From Aquila chrysaetos chrysaetos (lineage: Eukaryota > Chordata > Aves > Accipitriformes > Accipitridae), in the NCBI RefSeq assembly GCF_900496995.4, contig NW_024470383.1, positions 395,770-459,769 on the forward strand: a stretch of 64,000 bases of DNA, read 5' to 3'. A model generated the notes under the pieces. It searched no databases, had not been told where the DNA came from, and saw only the letters and a program-made list of their open reading frames with translations. Below are positions 38,212-53,896 of this stretch, one piece after another; position 1 is the stretch's first letter, and every line of letters begins with the position of its first letter. The translations under genes were made by a program, and so were the position numbers.

Positions 38212-39047
38212 GAAGGAGAAGGAAGGAAGAAGGAAGGAGAAGGAAGAAGGAAGGAGAAGGAGAAAGAAGGAAGGAGAAGGAGAAAGAAGGAAGGAGAAGG
38301 AAGAAAGAAGGAGGAGAAGGAGAAAGAAGAAGAAGGAGAGGGAGAAAGAAGGAGAGGGAGAAAGAAGGAGAGGGAGAAAGAAGGAGAGGGAGAAAGAAGG
38401 AGAGGGAGGAGGATGGAGAAGGAGAAAGGAGAAGGAGAAGGAAGGAGAAGGAGAAGGAGAAGGAGAAGGAGAAAGAAGGAAGGAGAAGGAAGAAGAGAAG
38501 GAAGAAAGAAAGAAGGAGGAGAAGGAGAAAGAAGGAGAAGGAGAAAGAAGTAGAGGGAGAAAGAAGAAGAAGGAGAGGGAGAAAGAAGGAGAGGGAGGAG
38601 GATGGAGAAGGAGAAAGGAGGAGGAGAAGGAGGGAGAAGGAGAAGGAGAAGGAGAAAGAAGGAAGGAGAAGGAGAAGGAGAAGGAAGAAAGAAGGAGGAG
38701 AAGGAAGAAAGAAGGAGAAGGAGAAAGAAGGAGGAGAAGGAGAAAGAAGGAGGAGAAGGAGAGAGAAGGAGAAGGAAGAAAGAAGAAGAAGGAGAGGGAG
38801 AAAGAAGGAGAGGGAGGAGGATGGAGAAGGAGAAAGGAGAAGGAGAAGGAGGGAGAAGGAGAAGGAGAAAGAAGGAAGGAGAAGGAGAAAGAAGGAAGGA
38901 GAAGGAAGAAAGAAGGAGGAGAAGGAAGAAAGAAGGAGGAGAAGGAGAAAGAAGGAGGAGAAGGAGAAAGAAGTAGAGGGAGAAAGAAGAAGAAGGAGAG
39001 GGAGAAAGAAGGAGAGGGAGGAGGATGGAGAAGGAGAAAGAAGAAGG
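38212..39047 (+). repeat. 836-bp polypurine tract (GAAGGA-type)
   Basis: Almost pure A/G on the plus strand, composed of GAAGGA, GAGAAAGAAG and GAGGGAGA units, with only rare pyrimidines such as the T in GGATGGAG. It has internal higher-order repeats of about 200-250 bp. It lies just upstream of the GC-rich first exon of zinc-finger gene A. Long ORFs on both strands here are artefacts of the repeat. Confidence 0.95.
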
Positions 39048-39059
39048 AACTTCCGAACG

Positions 39060-39300
39060 TAGCAGGAATTTCCCGCCCCGGGGCTCTTGCAAACCGACAT
39101 TTCGCACCCCCGCTGGGCGCGGGGGCTCGGCGCGGTGGGATGCCGCTGGGACCGGGGAGGGGGCGCCGGGCACGGGAAGGGGCGGGGGCGGCGCAGGAAG
39201 GGGCCGGGGCTGCGGGAACGAGCGCGACCGCGGCCGGGGCACGGAGCCGCGACCGGGGATGCCGCAGGTACCGGGGGGGTGAGGGGAGGGTGCCCTGGGC
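39060..39300 (+). promoter_or_regulatory. GC-rich promoter and probable 5' exon of zinc-finger gene A
   Basis: Dense CpG and GC-box sequence with an element GCGCAGGAAGGGGCC at about 39190-39204, shared with the promoters of genes B and C. A donor CAG|GTACCG at 39267/39268 probably ends a 5' non-coding exon. An ATG at 39259 would give only MPQ before the donor, so I prefer the start at 39943. Confidence 0.55.
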
Positions 39301-39651
39301 TGCGTACGGGACCCCCCCCCCGCTGCCCCGACCCGGGGAGGGGTACGGGCCCTCCTTCTACCGCCTCCCGTCCCCCCTCCCCTGCTCCTCCTGGACCCCC
39401 CCGCGGCTGGGTACGGGGTTCCCGACCCCCCCCTCGGGCTCCCGGTCCCCCTCCCCAGGTCTGGGTATGGCCCCCAGGAGCCCCCCATAGCTGGGTATGA
39501 CCCCCCCCTCCCCCGACACCCATACCCTGCTGTGGGTACAGCCCCTCGGACCCCCCCCCCGCACCCCTTCTATTGGGTCCGGGCTCCCCCTGCGTGAGGA
39601 TGGGACCCTGGGGACACATCCTTCCTGGGGCTCTGAGGTCCCCAAGGTGAG
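39290..39651 (+). repeat. GC-rich dispersed repeat, copy 2
   Basis: Closely similar to 37880-38211 over its 3' 200 bp, including CTATTGGGTCCGGGCTCCCC and the terminal CTGAGGTCCCCAAGGTGAG. The two copies bracket the polypurine tract and the CpG exon. Confidence 0.75.
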
Positions 39652-39942
39652 AGGACACAGCTGGGATGACCCCACACTTGAGCCGCCCCCCCCCCCAGCA
39701 CATCTTGTCCCCTTCTCTCCCCGTTCCCCCCACAAGCTCCCGGCTGTTGTAGGGCTGCAGGGACGCTGCTGGGCTCCTCCGAGATGTCCAAAAATCACAA
39801 CGAAGCTCTGAGTTTTACGAACGAACGTCCTTCTTTTTCCTTTCTTTTTCTCCTTTTTTTGTTTCCTAGGACTGAGGCGCTACTGCGTTTTACTCCAGAA
39901 TAGGCAAATATCCTGAAACGCCAAAAAAACCAACCCCAAGAG

Positions 39943-42305
<2,363 letters not shown>

Positions 42306-44020
42306 AGATCAGAAGTTGCGCGTGGGACGTGGGTGTATAGAACATCTGAGAGCGCGTGCTTTGCATTTAAACGTACGTTGAATGCACACGTTGTAGGTGT
42401 GTTTGCACCTACAAAAGCTGGGAAAAGTCATGCAGTGAAAATGAAACTCCCACCAAAAATGAGCTGGTCTGCGTGCAAGCGGGACTATTAAATATTTCAG
42501 AGGGTGGGTCAGGGAGGAAGCGCTAATTGCTGGGTGGAGGGTGGTTGGGCTCGCCGAGGGCAGTGGGCTTTGTACAACCTGCACGGATCTTGTACTGAAA
42601 TAGGCCAGTTTGTCCCTAGAACACCAGCTCTTCGGTGGTCCTCGTCACGTTCCTCATGACGTTTGCCAGGCTGGCGCGTCTCCTCCCGTGTCTGAACCCC
42701 TCCAAACGATGCCGGTAGGGACCCAGGTTTTGGGTGAAGGAACCAAAAGCGGGGAAACAAAACAAGAAACCACAACCCCCAGCCCACGCGTGCCTTGGGG
42801 GCTGCCGAGGTGGAACGAGCCGTGTTTCGTGTTGTTTGGCTGCAGGAAGCCTTGGGCAGGCAGCACCCTCGCCGTGGACCGAGGCGCAGGGTGACGCAGG
42901 GGCAAATGGCGCAGGCAGGCTCGTGCCTGCACTCCTTAGGGTGGATTAGCTCTCGTTACATCAGAAACGTCCTGGAAAGACCTTTGTGGAGCCGTCCAAA
43001 CCAGGATAACGGGATGGTGGGGACCTCCCTAGCAGACGTAGCCCCAGCCTCTCCCCAGTCTGGGGAGGGAAAGAGCCGTCCCAGTAAGTCCAGATGCTGG
43101 GAGCTGCTTCGTGAGGGTGAAAGGAGAGGCACTTGCTATGGGTCAGGTGGGAGGACGGACACGCTGTCCAAGGGCACGAAGACAGACCTTGGGGAAGGTT
43201 TGGGTTTGCGCCTGATGGCTGTTATTTTCCTCTATGTTCCCCCCTGAAAAAAATTCCCAGAAAGCACAAAAGAAGGTTATTTCCTCCAGTAGAGATCCCT
43301 GCCTTTCTACAGGTGTCTCTTGTTTCTTGCATCCCTGAACACCTCCAGATGTTTAACCCTACCGTTCAGCGAGACGAAAGGATTTTCACGGCACTGGTGA
43401 GACCACGTCTGGGCGCTGGGTCCAGTTTGGGGCTCTGCGGTGCAGTGAACCCCGTGGATGCTCAGAGCGGGGCCGCAGCACTCCAGGCAGGATTACAGAC
43501 GCCCCACAGTCCCATCCAGCCTAAACTATTCCCCGATTCTGTTCATAGTGACTTCAGGGTGACTTCTAATGCTTTTAAATCTCACCGGCTCCCGCCTCCC
43601 GTGCGGTGCCGGCGTGCCTCTGGCAGCCACCCACGCCGAGAAGCCGAGCCGAGGTGACCCCGGCGAGCCCCAAATTGTACAGGACCGACCCACCGCACCC
43701 GGTACGATGGACCCCAGAAGTTGGGCCACCACCGGCCCCGCTCAGGCGGTAACTTCTGTCCTCGCCCGAGGACCGGGTGGGAAGAAACAGCGAAGGGCAC
43801 AAATCCGCCTTCCCCCCCCCCCCCCCCCCCCCGCGCTGAGCTGCTCAACCACCAAATCCCTTCCGGAGAATATTAACGAGAAGGAAAAAAAAAAAAAAAT
43901 TTAAAAAAATAATTAATTACAATAAAAAGGCTCCGAATCCCATCCGGGGCTGGTGGTGGCCTTCTTCCCCGGCTGCCAATACCCCCCCCACCCCCAACTT
44001 CAGGTCGTGCCCCCCCCCCG
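42306..44020. other. 3' flank of gene A and intergenic
   Basis: No further gene seen. AATAAA at 43921-43926 may be a late polyadenylation signal. A long C run lies at about 43812-43832. A CR1-like fragment is listed separately. Confidence 0.4.
43375..43445 (+). mobile_element. CR1-like LINE fragment
   Basis: The words GGCACTGGTGAGACCACGTC and GGGTCCAGTTTGGGGCTC resemble the CR1 segment encoding LVRPHLEYCVQFWAP. Short and diverged. Confidence 0.4.
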
Positions 44021-44029
44021 TCCCCGGGT

Positions 44030-44390
44030 TTTCCCTCCGCGCATCCTCCGCGCCGGGAGCCGCGGCCGGGGCCGGTGCGCAGGAAGGGGCGGGAGCAGCG
44101 CGGGGGGGGGGGGATGCGGGCAGGAGCGGGCAGGGCCGGGCAGGGCGGGGGGGGGCCGCTGCAGGTAGGAGAAGGCGAGGGGAAGGGGGGGGGGCGCCCG
44201 GGGGTAGGATGGGAATAGCACCGGGGGTAGGGCGGGGGGTGCGGAGGGACGGTCAGTGGCGGAGCGGGGGGGGGAACACGGGAGGAAGGCGGGAGTAGCG
44301 CCGGGGGGTGGCACGGGGGGGGTGCGGACGGGCGGCCGGGGGGGCACCGGGACCCTGAGGGGGCGGCCGGGGGCAGCGCCGGGGGACGGG
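44030..44390 (+). promoter_or_regulatory. CpG-island promoter and 5' exon of zinc-finger gene B
   Basis: Very GC-rich, with GCGCAGGAAGGGGCGGGAGC at about 44077-44096, nearly identical to the element upstream of gene C. A donor GCAG|GTAGGA at 44164/44165 probably ends a non-coding first exon. Confidence 0.55.
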
Positions 44391-45245
44391 GGGGTCAGTA
44401 CTGGGAGACAGTGGGGGCAGTACTGGGGGGCAGTACTGGGGGACAGTGGGGGCAGTACTGGGGGACGGGGGGGGCAGTACTGGGGGGCAGTACTGGGGGA
44501 CAGTGGGGGCAGTACTGGGGGGCAGTGGGGGCAGTACTGGGGGGCAGTACTGGGGGACAGTGGGGGCAGTACTGGGGGGCAGTACTGGGGGACAGTGGGG
44601 GCAGTACTGGGGGGCAGTACTGGGGGCAGTGGGGGGCAGTACTGGGGGGGCAGTAGTGGGGGGCAGTGGGGGCAGTACTGGGGGGCAGTACTGGGGGGCA
44701 GTGGGGGCAGTACTGGGGGGCAGTGGGGGCAGTACTGGGGGACGGGGGTCAGTACTGGGGGTCAGTACTGGGGGGCAGTGGGGTCAGTACTGGGGGACAG
44801 TGGGGTCAGTACTGGGGGACAGGGGGGTCAGTACTGGGGGGCAGTGGGGTCAGTACTGGGGGGCAGTACTGCGGGGCAGTGGGGTCAGTACTGGGGGGCA
44901 GTGGGGGCAGTACTGGGGGGCAGTACTGGGGGATGGTGGGGTCAGTACTGGGGGGCAGCACTGGGGGACAGTGGGGCCAGTACCAGGGGAGCAGTACTGG
45001 TGGACAGAGGGGTCAGTACTGGGGGACAGTGGGGGCAGTACTGGGGGGCAGTACCGAGGGACAATGGGGACAATACGAGGGGTCAGTACTGGGGGTCAGT
45101 ACTGGGGGGCAGTACCGAGGGACAATGGGGACGATACGAGGGGACAGTACTGGGGGACAGTGGGGGCAGTACTGGGGGTCAGTACCGAGGGACAATGGGG
45201 ACGATACGAGGGGACAGTACTGGGGGACAGTGGGGTCAGTACCAG
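44391..45245 (+). repeat. minisatellite with palindromic CAGTACTG core
   Basis: About 850 bp of units such as GGGGGCAGTACTGG alternating with GGGACAGTGGGG, in the first intron of gene B. Several dozen copies of the perfect 8-bp palindrome CAGTACTG occur. Toward the 3' end the unit gains ACAATGGGGACGATACGAG variants. Long Gly-rich ORFs across it are repeat artefacts. Confidence 0.93.
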
Positions 45246-45410
45246 GGACCACGGGGGGGGTCTGCCCGCCGTGCCTGGGTGCAAGGCTGAGGCTCACTGG
45301 GTGCTTGCTGCCAGCGCAGCCCCTGCGGGTGACACCGTGGGGGGCTTGGGGGGGGTCTCTGCTGGTTTCAGCCCTTGGAGCAGGGGTTCCCTTTCCCGAA
45401 ATCACTTTGG

Positions 45411-47336
<1,926 letters not shown>

Positions 47337-49999
47337 CACCGGGGAGAAATGGCTTTGTAAGTGCTTGGAGCAGAGAAGGGGTTTGGGGAAGAGTTGAGAC
47401 ATTGTTCGTGAAAGAGAAAAAAAATCAGCGCTTCTAGGTAAAAGTCTTCAGTTTTAAAGACTGTAAAAGTGGGGGGAAAAAAACCCACCCCATGCAAGTG
47501 ATCTAAAAAGTAGGCCGATCAGTCAATAACTTTTTTTTTTTTTTTGCTAATTATTTCCTGTTATTACGGAGTTTGCTCAAAGGGCTTGATGTGTTGGTCC
47601 ACGATCCACTCGCTCCCTTCGCTCCCCAGTCAAACTGTCTGCTGTTTCAGGCTGTCCATCATCCCATCGTCTGTCTGTAAAGCCCTTCCTTAAATCCTTT
47701 GACATTTTTCAGGCTGGGTACCCATCAGCACCCCAAAGATACTGTAGAAATCTGTCTTCCCCTCCACATCCTTCCCTCCCCCTTGTATGTATGCAACCTC
47801 AATTAAAAAAAGGCCCTCTGTTCCCAAGGAATGTCATGTTTTCCTTGTACTTTTCTGCTATATATTAAATTTTTATTTGCTGCTGTGTGGCAGGGAGAAG
47901 TTACTGCTGTTAAAAAGCAAAGACGGGAAAATTGCAAAGAGCTTCGTAAAGCTGTTGGTGACCAGGGGATGGGAGCTGCCTGTTTATAACCCAAGAGAAA
48001 ACAGTGAGATCTTGGTGAAGCCGAGCGTCCAGGAACTGGCCTGGGGCCGGTCCTCTTCCCTTCCAGCTCTGCATCCTGGAGGAAAGCAAACATTGGGAAA
48101 TCACACTTTCCCAACAGGTTTTTGGGGAGTTGAGGGGTTTTTTTGAGGGAGAAGGGTGGGGTTCTCCTGCTTCTGAGCTAGGGTTGATCTTGGAAGCTGC
48201 TCAGGTTTGGTTAGTGGAGGCAAAACAAGCCTTGGTGCAGGAAACTCCAACTAAAGCCTGACCACGACTGGGGGAAACTGGTCTCTTCGTCCAGTTTTTC
48301 TGCCTTGGTTTCCAGAAGAGCCAGCATCTGCTTGGCTTTGCTGTGCTAGTCACAGGGTCCCAGGGATGAAGGTGACCTGCAAGTCCCTTACCAGGCTTCC
48401 ATGACCTAGCATGAGAGAAGGTCCACAGCCATTGGGGTGCTCCAGGTACTTCACGAAGAGCTTGGCTCTTTGGCTTCGTCTTCCTCTTCCCTTTCCTCCT
48501 CTTTGTGTAGTCGCACCTCCCTCCCATTCCCTCATATCTCCTTATCTCCCCCTTTCCTCCAAAGACTTACAGCTGCCCATGGTGGCCACCACAGCAAAGA
48601 TCTGCGGGAACACCACGGAAATGGTGGTTGTTTCCACCTTTTACTTTGTGTAGCCGTCCTATAACTTTCTGACCTTAAATCAGCACCAATCTCGGAGGTG
48701 TTTAGACCCCAGATGGTCCATTGGTCCAGTCAGTATTTCATTGACAGCCAAAATTGAGTATCTAAACCATAATTGTAGTACCACAGTGCTGCTTTAATGT
48801 AAAAAGATGGTGGGTGGTTTCTTCCATGCTGCTCTCCGCATGGTTGGTTGGAGTTGTGTTAATAATGTCCTGGCTGTGACTGGTGGTCGTGGTGGTGAGG
48901 GTCGTGTCACACAGAGTTTCTGAATGTACGTGAATGGATAGATGGTCCAGAAAACATTTATCTAGGATTTGGCTAGAGAAGTGAGAATATCACTAGTGCT
49001 TCTTGGCCAAATTCAGGTTTGTGGCTACTTTTATTTGCCACTGTGGCTACCCTAGACCTTAAAGGAGTCTCTGGCAAGCCCAGGCACCTTCCCGGGAGGG
49101 ATCTCCCCATCTCCTGGGTACCAGCTGACAAAGTGATGGGACCATCCCATCTAGTGATGGGTCACCTAGCCCAAAGCAAGAGGACGGGGCAGTCTAGCCA
49201 CAGCCCTCCTAGATGTAAAGAAGATACCGTTTACGGCAGGAGCATTGGCAGCGCCACACCAACGGTGTCACTCCGAGGCCACCGATGTCCCCAGACTGCG
49301 TACAACGGGCAAAGGGACAGGCTGGACCCCGCAGCCAAGGGGGTGTCACTGGACAATCTACACTTCTGTGTCAACTACAACCATCCCGCAGACCTTGGGC
49401 CACATCCGGAGGATGGAGATGGAGGCAGACACGGTGCAGGTCAGAGACGTCAGAACAATTTAACATACCCTGGATGTCCATTGCCCAGTTTTACAGAGCA
49501 CCACGGGATCTCAACCCACAGGAGGGGAATTATTTCTGCTGGATGTGTGGGTCATCCGGACAATGCATTCAACCCCGCTTCCCCGAGGACCGTGGTGAGA
49601 TAAAGATGGGACGGTCGCTGGCTGATGGTGACAAGAGCAGAGGCTCAGCTCAGAGGTGATGCCAGGACGGGGAACGAAGGCAAAGGAGGTGCCTGGGGAC
49701 CACGTTTCTGTGATGGAAAGGCCCATCAAAAGAGGGATGCACGGGAGCCACGCAGCAAATGCCGAGCCCATTCCATGTGCTCGCAAAAAGACACGTTACT
49801 TAGTAAATAGGTTCATGTTTTACTCTAAAACATATATACAGGTATTTCCCTCCCCCTCCCGCCCCCCACTGACTCCAATGTGGAACACAAAGATCCTGCA
49901 CTTTCCATACGCCAGTGGCTGTTTTCTTTGCTTTTTCTTCTAGAGTGAGGAAGGCCTTGAGCTTTTTCTCCATCCTGTCTCTTTTTTTTCCCCAGGAAT
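47337..49999. other. intergenic between convergent genes B and C
   Basis: No recognisable gene. The longest ORF (49019-49603, +) has no domain-like features. 3' UTRs of both genes probably occupy the ends. No repeat family recognised. Confidence 0.4.
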
Positions 50000-51659
50000 T
50001 CAATGTTTTTTCTCCTCCGTGTCACTGCTGATGCTCAGCGGGGCTGAGCATGGGGCAGCGTTGTCCTCCATCAAGATGTCGTGACGGACTGAAAGAGCCG
50101 TGTTCTCCGCGAAGCTTTTCCCACGCTGCCGGCGTTTGCGGAGCCCGTCCGCGCTGTGCACTCGCTGGTGCACCATAAGGTTGGATTTCCTACCGAACCT
50201 CTTCCCGCATGCCAGGCACAGGTAGGGCTTCTCCCCGGTGTGGGTTCGCTGGTGCGCGATGAGGTCCGTGCTCTGCCCGAAGCTCTTCCCGCACTCGTGG
50301 CACTTGTAGGGCTTCTCTCCCGCGTGCTGTCGTTGATGCCTAATGAGGCTGGAGCTGTTGCTGAAGACCTTCCCGCACTCGGGGCACTTGTAGGGTTTTT
50401 CCCCTGTATGGAAACGCTGGTGGGCAACAAGGTCCCCGCTCAGCCCAAAGCTTTTCCCGCACTCGGGACACTGATAGGGTCTCTCCCCCGTGTGCAACCT
50501 CTCGTGTCTGATGAGCGTGGAACGACCCTTGAAGTATTTCCCGCACTCGGAGCAGTGGTAGGGCTTTTCGCCGCTGTGGGTCCTTAGGTGGACAACTAGA
50601 TCTGCCCTGTGGCCAAAGTTCTTCCCACACTCTTGGCACGGGAAAGGCTTCTCGCCCGTGTGCCGCCTCTGATGGGTAAAAAGGTTCGACCGATGGTTGA
50701 AGGTTTTCCCGCACTCGGAGCAAGCGAAGGGTTTCTCCCCAGTGTGGATTCTCTGATGGACCGTAAGGTCCGATTTGCGGGTGAATCTCTTCTCGCACTC
50801 GTGACACTTGTAGGGCTTCTCGCCCGTGTGCAGCGTCTCGTGCCTGATGAGCGTGGACGGGTCTTTGAACCGTTTCTCGCACCTGGGGCACTTGTAGACT
50901 TTTTCCCTCGCGTGCAATTCCTGGTGCAGAGCGAGCTTCCCGCCCTGCCCGAACCTTTTCCCACACTGGCAGCATCTAAACGCTCTGTCCCCCACCTGCG
51001 TTTGCTGATGCTCGAGGAAATCCAGGTCGTTCCCGGAGTTTTTCTTGCACTCGCGGCACCTCAGGGGCTTTTTCTCGGTGTGCAGCCGCTGATGCTTCGC
51101 AAGGTTCGATCTGTCACTGAAGAACTTCTCGCACCCGCAGCATTTGTACGGCTTTTCTCCGGTGTGTGTCCTTCGGTGCACAATGAGGTTTGAGCTCTGC
51201 CTGAACCTTTTCCCGCACTCGGTGCATATATATTTCTTTTCTCGGGTGACGGCTCTGTATGGGGCGGTGGGTTCCTTCAGGACTTTGCAGTTTCCTTCAT
51301 GATGCACAGAGGTGCTCGCGTCCTTTGCTGGGTATCCTTGCAGCCCATGGGCATTTACACCCAATTTTCTCTGCTGAAAACTCCCAGAAAAATTTCCTTC
51401 TGAGTTTACGGATGATGAGCTGCTCATTTCGGGACGTTCCTGCTGGAGGCTCTTCTCATTCTCACTCTCCGTCCCATGTCCTGCTGGGTTACAAGTAAGT
51501 AAAAATATCACTTAATGACCAGAAACATGGCGTGGCAGAAAGGGGAAAAGATAAAGCACCTCTGGGATGGGACCCTGGGGTGCGGCTCTCACCTCTGCGA
51601 GGGTCTCCCGGGGCCTCCGGCTCCTCCTTTGCTTGGGGTTCGCCTTCCCATCGCTCCAT
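50000..51659 (-). CDS. zinc-finger gene C: C2H2 protein with 12 intact fingers and one broken
   Basis: Two coding exons on the minus strand: 51593-51659 (67 nt, starting MERWEGEPQAKEEPEAPGDP) and 50000-51483, joined in the same phase as gene B. They total 516 residues. Fingers run from [10 protein letters not shown] to YLCLACGKRF. The third module (LRCRECKKNS) has lost the final histidine (HQQTQ) and the usual spacing; the other 12 look intact. The C-terminus after the last finger is a remnant of further modules. The architecture matches B and D, and the same finger types recur in the same order (CEKFFx[21 protein letters not shown]). It is a probable nuclear DNA-binding protein of unknown target. 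The start is supported by the shared leader exon. Confidence 0.86.
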
Positions 51660-52239
51660 CCCCTCGCCTACTGCCCTTGGGAAAAAAACACTTCTCTCAG
51701 GGGGGGAGAGAAAATCAAAGGCGTGATCGATCTTTCTCACGCATGAGACGCTGCCGCGTTATAACTCTCCACGTCACTGTACCCACCGCAGAAAGAGCAT
51801 TTGGGACAATTAAGGGGTGGATTTATCACAGCAGCGGGAAATCTGGGAATAACTCGACCCGGAGGGCACCTCCAGACCACCCCCCCGCCATGCTCAAGGC
51901 AGAGCCGACACCTTCGCTTTGCTCAGAGCCGTGTCGGGGCGAGAGCTGAACATCTCCAGGGACAGAGAAACACCCCCCCCCCCCCAATAATCGGGGGGGG
52001 CCTCACCACCCACACGACGATTTTATTTTCATTTTTTTTTGTTCTCTTGCTGAAGCGTGGGGGCTCACCACCTCAGCAACACCCCCCCGGAGTGGTTGCA
52101 AACACTGATGCCCCCCCCCCCCCCTTCGCCTTCCCCATAAGAAGCTAGACCCCCCCCACCCCCCCCCCCCAAAAAAAAAAAAAAAAAAAAATTAAAAAAC
52201 ACCCTGGAAAGGGTTTAATGTTTTTTTTTCAAGGGCAAC
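51660..52239. other. first intron region of gene C
   Basis: No gene. Contains several long homopolymer runs (C at 51975-51985 and 52111-52124, A at 52172-52190) that could be assembly-sensitive. Confidence 0.4.
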
Positions 52240-52480
52240 TTTTCCCAACTCTGTGCCGGGATCCCCTCTCCCCCCCCCGGTACCTGCGGCCCCCCCCGGC
52301 CCGGCGCAGCTCCGGCTCCGTCCCCGTCCCCGTCCCCGTCCCCGTCCCGCTCCGCGCCGGCTCCGCGCTGCCCCCGCCCCTTCCTGTGTGCCGCCCCCCG
52401 CCTCCGCCCCCCCGCCTCCCCCCGGCCCCCCCCCCGCCTCCGCCCCCCCGCTCCGGCCCCCCCCGCCTCCCTCCGGCCCC
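52240..52480 (-). promoter_or_regulatory. CpG-island promoter and 5' exon of zinc-finger gene C
   Basis: On the minus strand CAGGAAGGGGCGGGGGCAGC (plus about 52366-52385) is nearly identical to the gene B promoter element. A short GGGGAC repeat (five units) follows, then a donor GCCGCAG|GTACCG with the last exon base at 52284. That donor matches the one of gene A exactly. Confidence 0.55.
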
Positions 52481-52489
52481 CCCCCGCAC

Positions 52490-53035
52490 GCCTGGGTCCC
52501 CCCCGGAATGCCTCGGTGTCCCCCCCCCCCCCCAATGCCTGGGTGTCCCCCCCTGAATGCCTGGGTCCCCCCCCCGGACGGCTGGGTCCCCCCCGGAATG
52601 CCTGGGTGTGTCCCCCCCCCGGACACCTGGGTCCCCCCCCCCGGAATGCCTGGGTCCGCCCCCAAATGCCTGGGTGTCCCCCCCCCGAATGCCTGGGTGT
52701 CCCCCCCCCCCCCGAATGCCTGGGTCCCCCCCCCCGGATGCCTGGGTGTGTCCCCCCCCGGATGCCTGGGTGTCGTCCCCCCCCAAATGCCTGGGTGTCC
52801 CCCCCCGGACGCCTGGGTCCCCCCTCGAATGCCCGGGTGTCCACCCAGGACGCCTGGATCTCCCCCCCCCCCGGACGCCTGGGTCCCCCCCCGAATGCCT
52901 GGGTCCCCCCCCCGGACGGCTGGGTGCCCCCCTGAGTGCCTGGGTCCCCCCCCAAATGCCTGGGTTCCCCCCAAGGACTCCTGGGTCCCCCCTCAAATGG
53001 CTGTGTCGTCCCCCCCACACACACCTGGGTCCCCA
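52490..53035 (+). repeat. minisatellite, unit CCTGGGTGTCCCCCCC-type
   Basis: About 550 bp of 20-27-bp units: GAATGCCTGGGT or GGATGCCTGGGT plus a variable C run, directly upstream of the gene C promoter. ORFs rich in Pro or Gly here are repeat artefacts. Confidence 0.93.
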
Positions 53036-53885
53036 TCCCAGCTCACTGCAACCCCTCGCTTCTCCCAGCGTGGACCCCCAGAGTCATGGGGGGGGGGGGG
53101 TTTAGAGGGGTCGGTGACCCCCCCGCAGCCCACCCCATCACCACCCTTCACCCCCTGCCACGCAGCTCGGGGACCACACGTGGCCGTAGCGGGACCCCGG
53201 CATCCCTCCTCGGTGACCCTCTTACCATCGGGGGGGCGGGGGGGGTCCACCCCATCCCCTCGCTGTGACCCGCTGCTGGCTGGGGACATCGCTCAGGACC
53301 CCCCCCCAAATCCTCCGAGCCCACTGTGGGGCCACCAGCCTGGTTCTGCCGGAGGAGCACCGGGCTCCATCTCAACCCCAGATGTTCCCCCCACCGTGGG
53401 CTGCCCCTCCCGGCTTGTGTCCCCCCCCCCCAGCGTGGTCCTTCAACTCCAGCAGGACTGGTGGTGCTGGAGGCGCTGGATGCCCACCCGGGTCCGGGGG
53501 AACCATCCTGCACCCTGGGTATGGGGATGTAGGTGAGGGTCCCCTAATTTTGGGCACAGGCAGGGAAGTTTCGGACCGTTCCCATCAGCCGCAGAGCAGC
53601 GTCACGCCACCAGACGCTGAATCTGGTTGCAGACGCTCCAGCACGGAGGACGTACTGGGACCAGTTTGGCCCCAGCGTGATGGTAAGAGAGGCAGAGCGA
53701 GGAGGGCACGGAGGATGCCCGAAATGGCGAGAGCGGAGACCCACGTCCCCAGACTGCCGTGTCCTCCCAGTAAAACCCAACAGCCCCAGTACGGAGCTCC
53801 CACCGGTGTTTCTCTCGGTGGCAGCACGTTCACCCCCAGCCACGGCGCGAGCAGCAGTGATGACCCAGCGCAAAGGAAAGAAACG
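53036..53885. other. intergenic between genes C and D
   Basis: GC-rich, with no gene recognised. ORFs on both strands lack domain-like composition. Confidence 0.4.
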
Positions 53886-53890
53886 GGTCA

Positions 53891-53896
53891 TTTATT
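53891..53896 (-). terminator. candidate polyadenylation signal of gene D
   Basis: AATAAA on the minus strand (tttatt on plus), about 0.78 kb past the gene D stop. Confidence 0.5.

Noticed and set aside
38061-39062. Plus-strand ORF of Arg, Lys, Glu and Gly repeats
   Set aside because: Direct translation of GAAGGA-type repeats.
39259-39267. ATG giving MPQ joined to the KRAB exon of gene A
   Set aside because: In frame by chance; the exon ending at 39966 supplies MDTVELAQ, the usual type of KRAB leader, so 39943 is preferred.
37641-39733. Very long minus-strand ORFs (569 and 615 aa) rich in Ser, Leu, Phe and Pro
   Set aside because: They translate the complement of the polypurine tract; open frames follow from the repeat, not from coding selection.
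49019-49603. A 194-aa plus-strand ORF between genes B and C
   Set aside because: No domain, no supported splice sites, and composition like the surrounding non-coding DNA.
52192-53536. Pro-rich (+) and Gly-rich (-) ORFs of up to 427 aa
   Set aside because: Products of the C-run minisatellite and CpG island; no domain and no splice logic.
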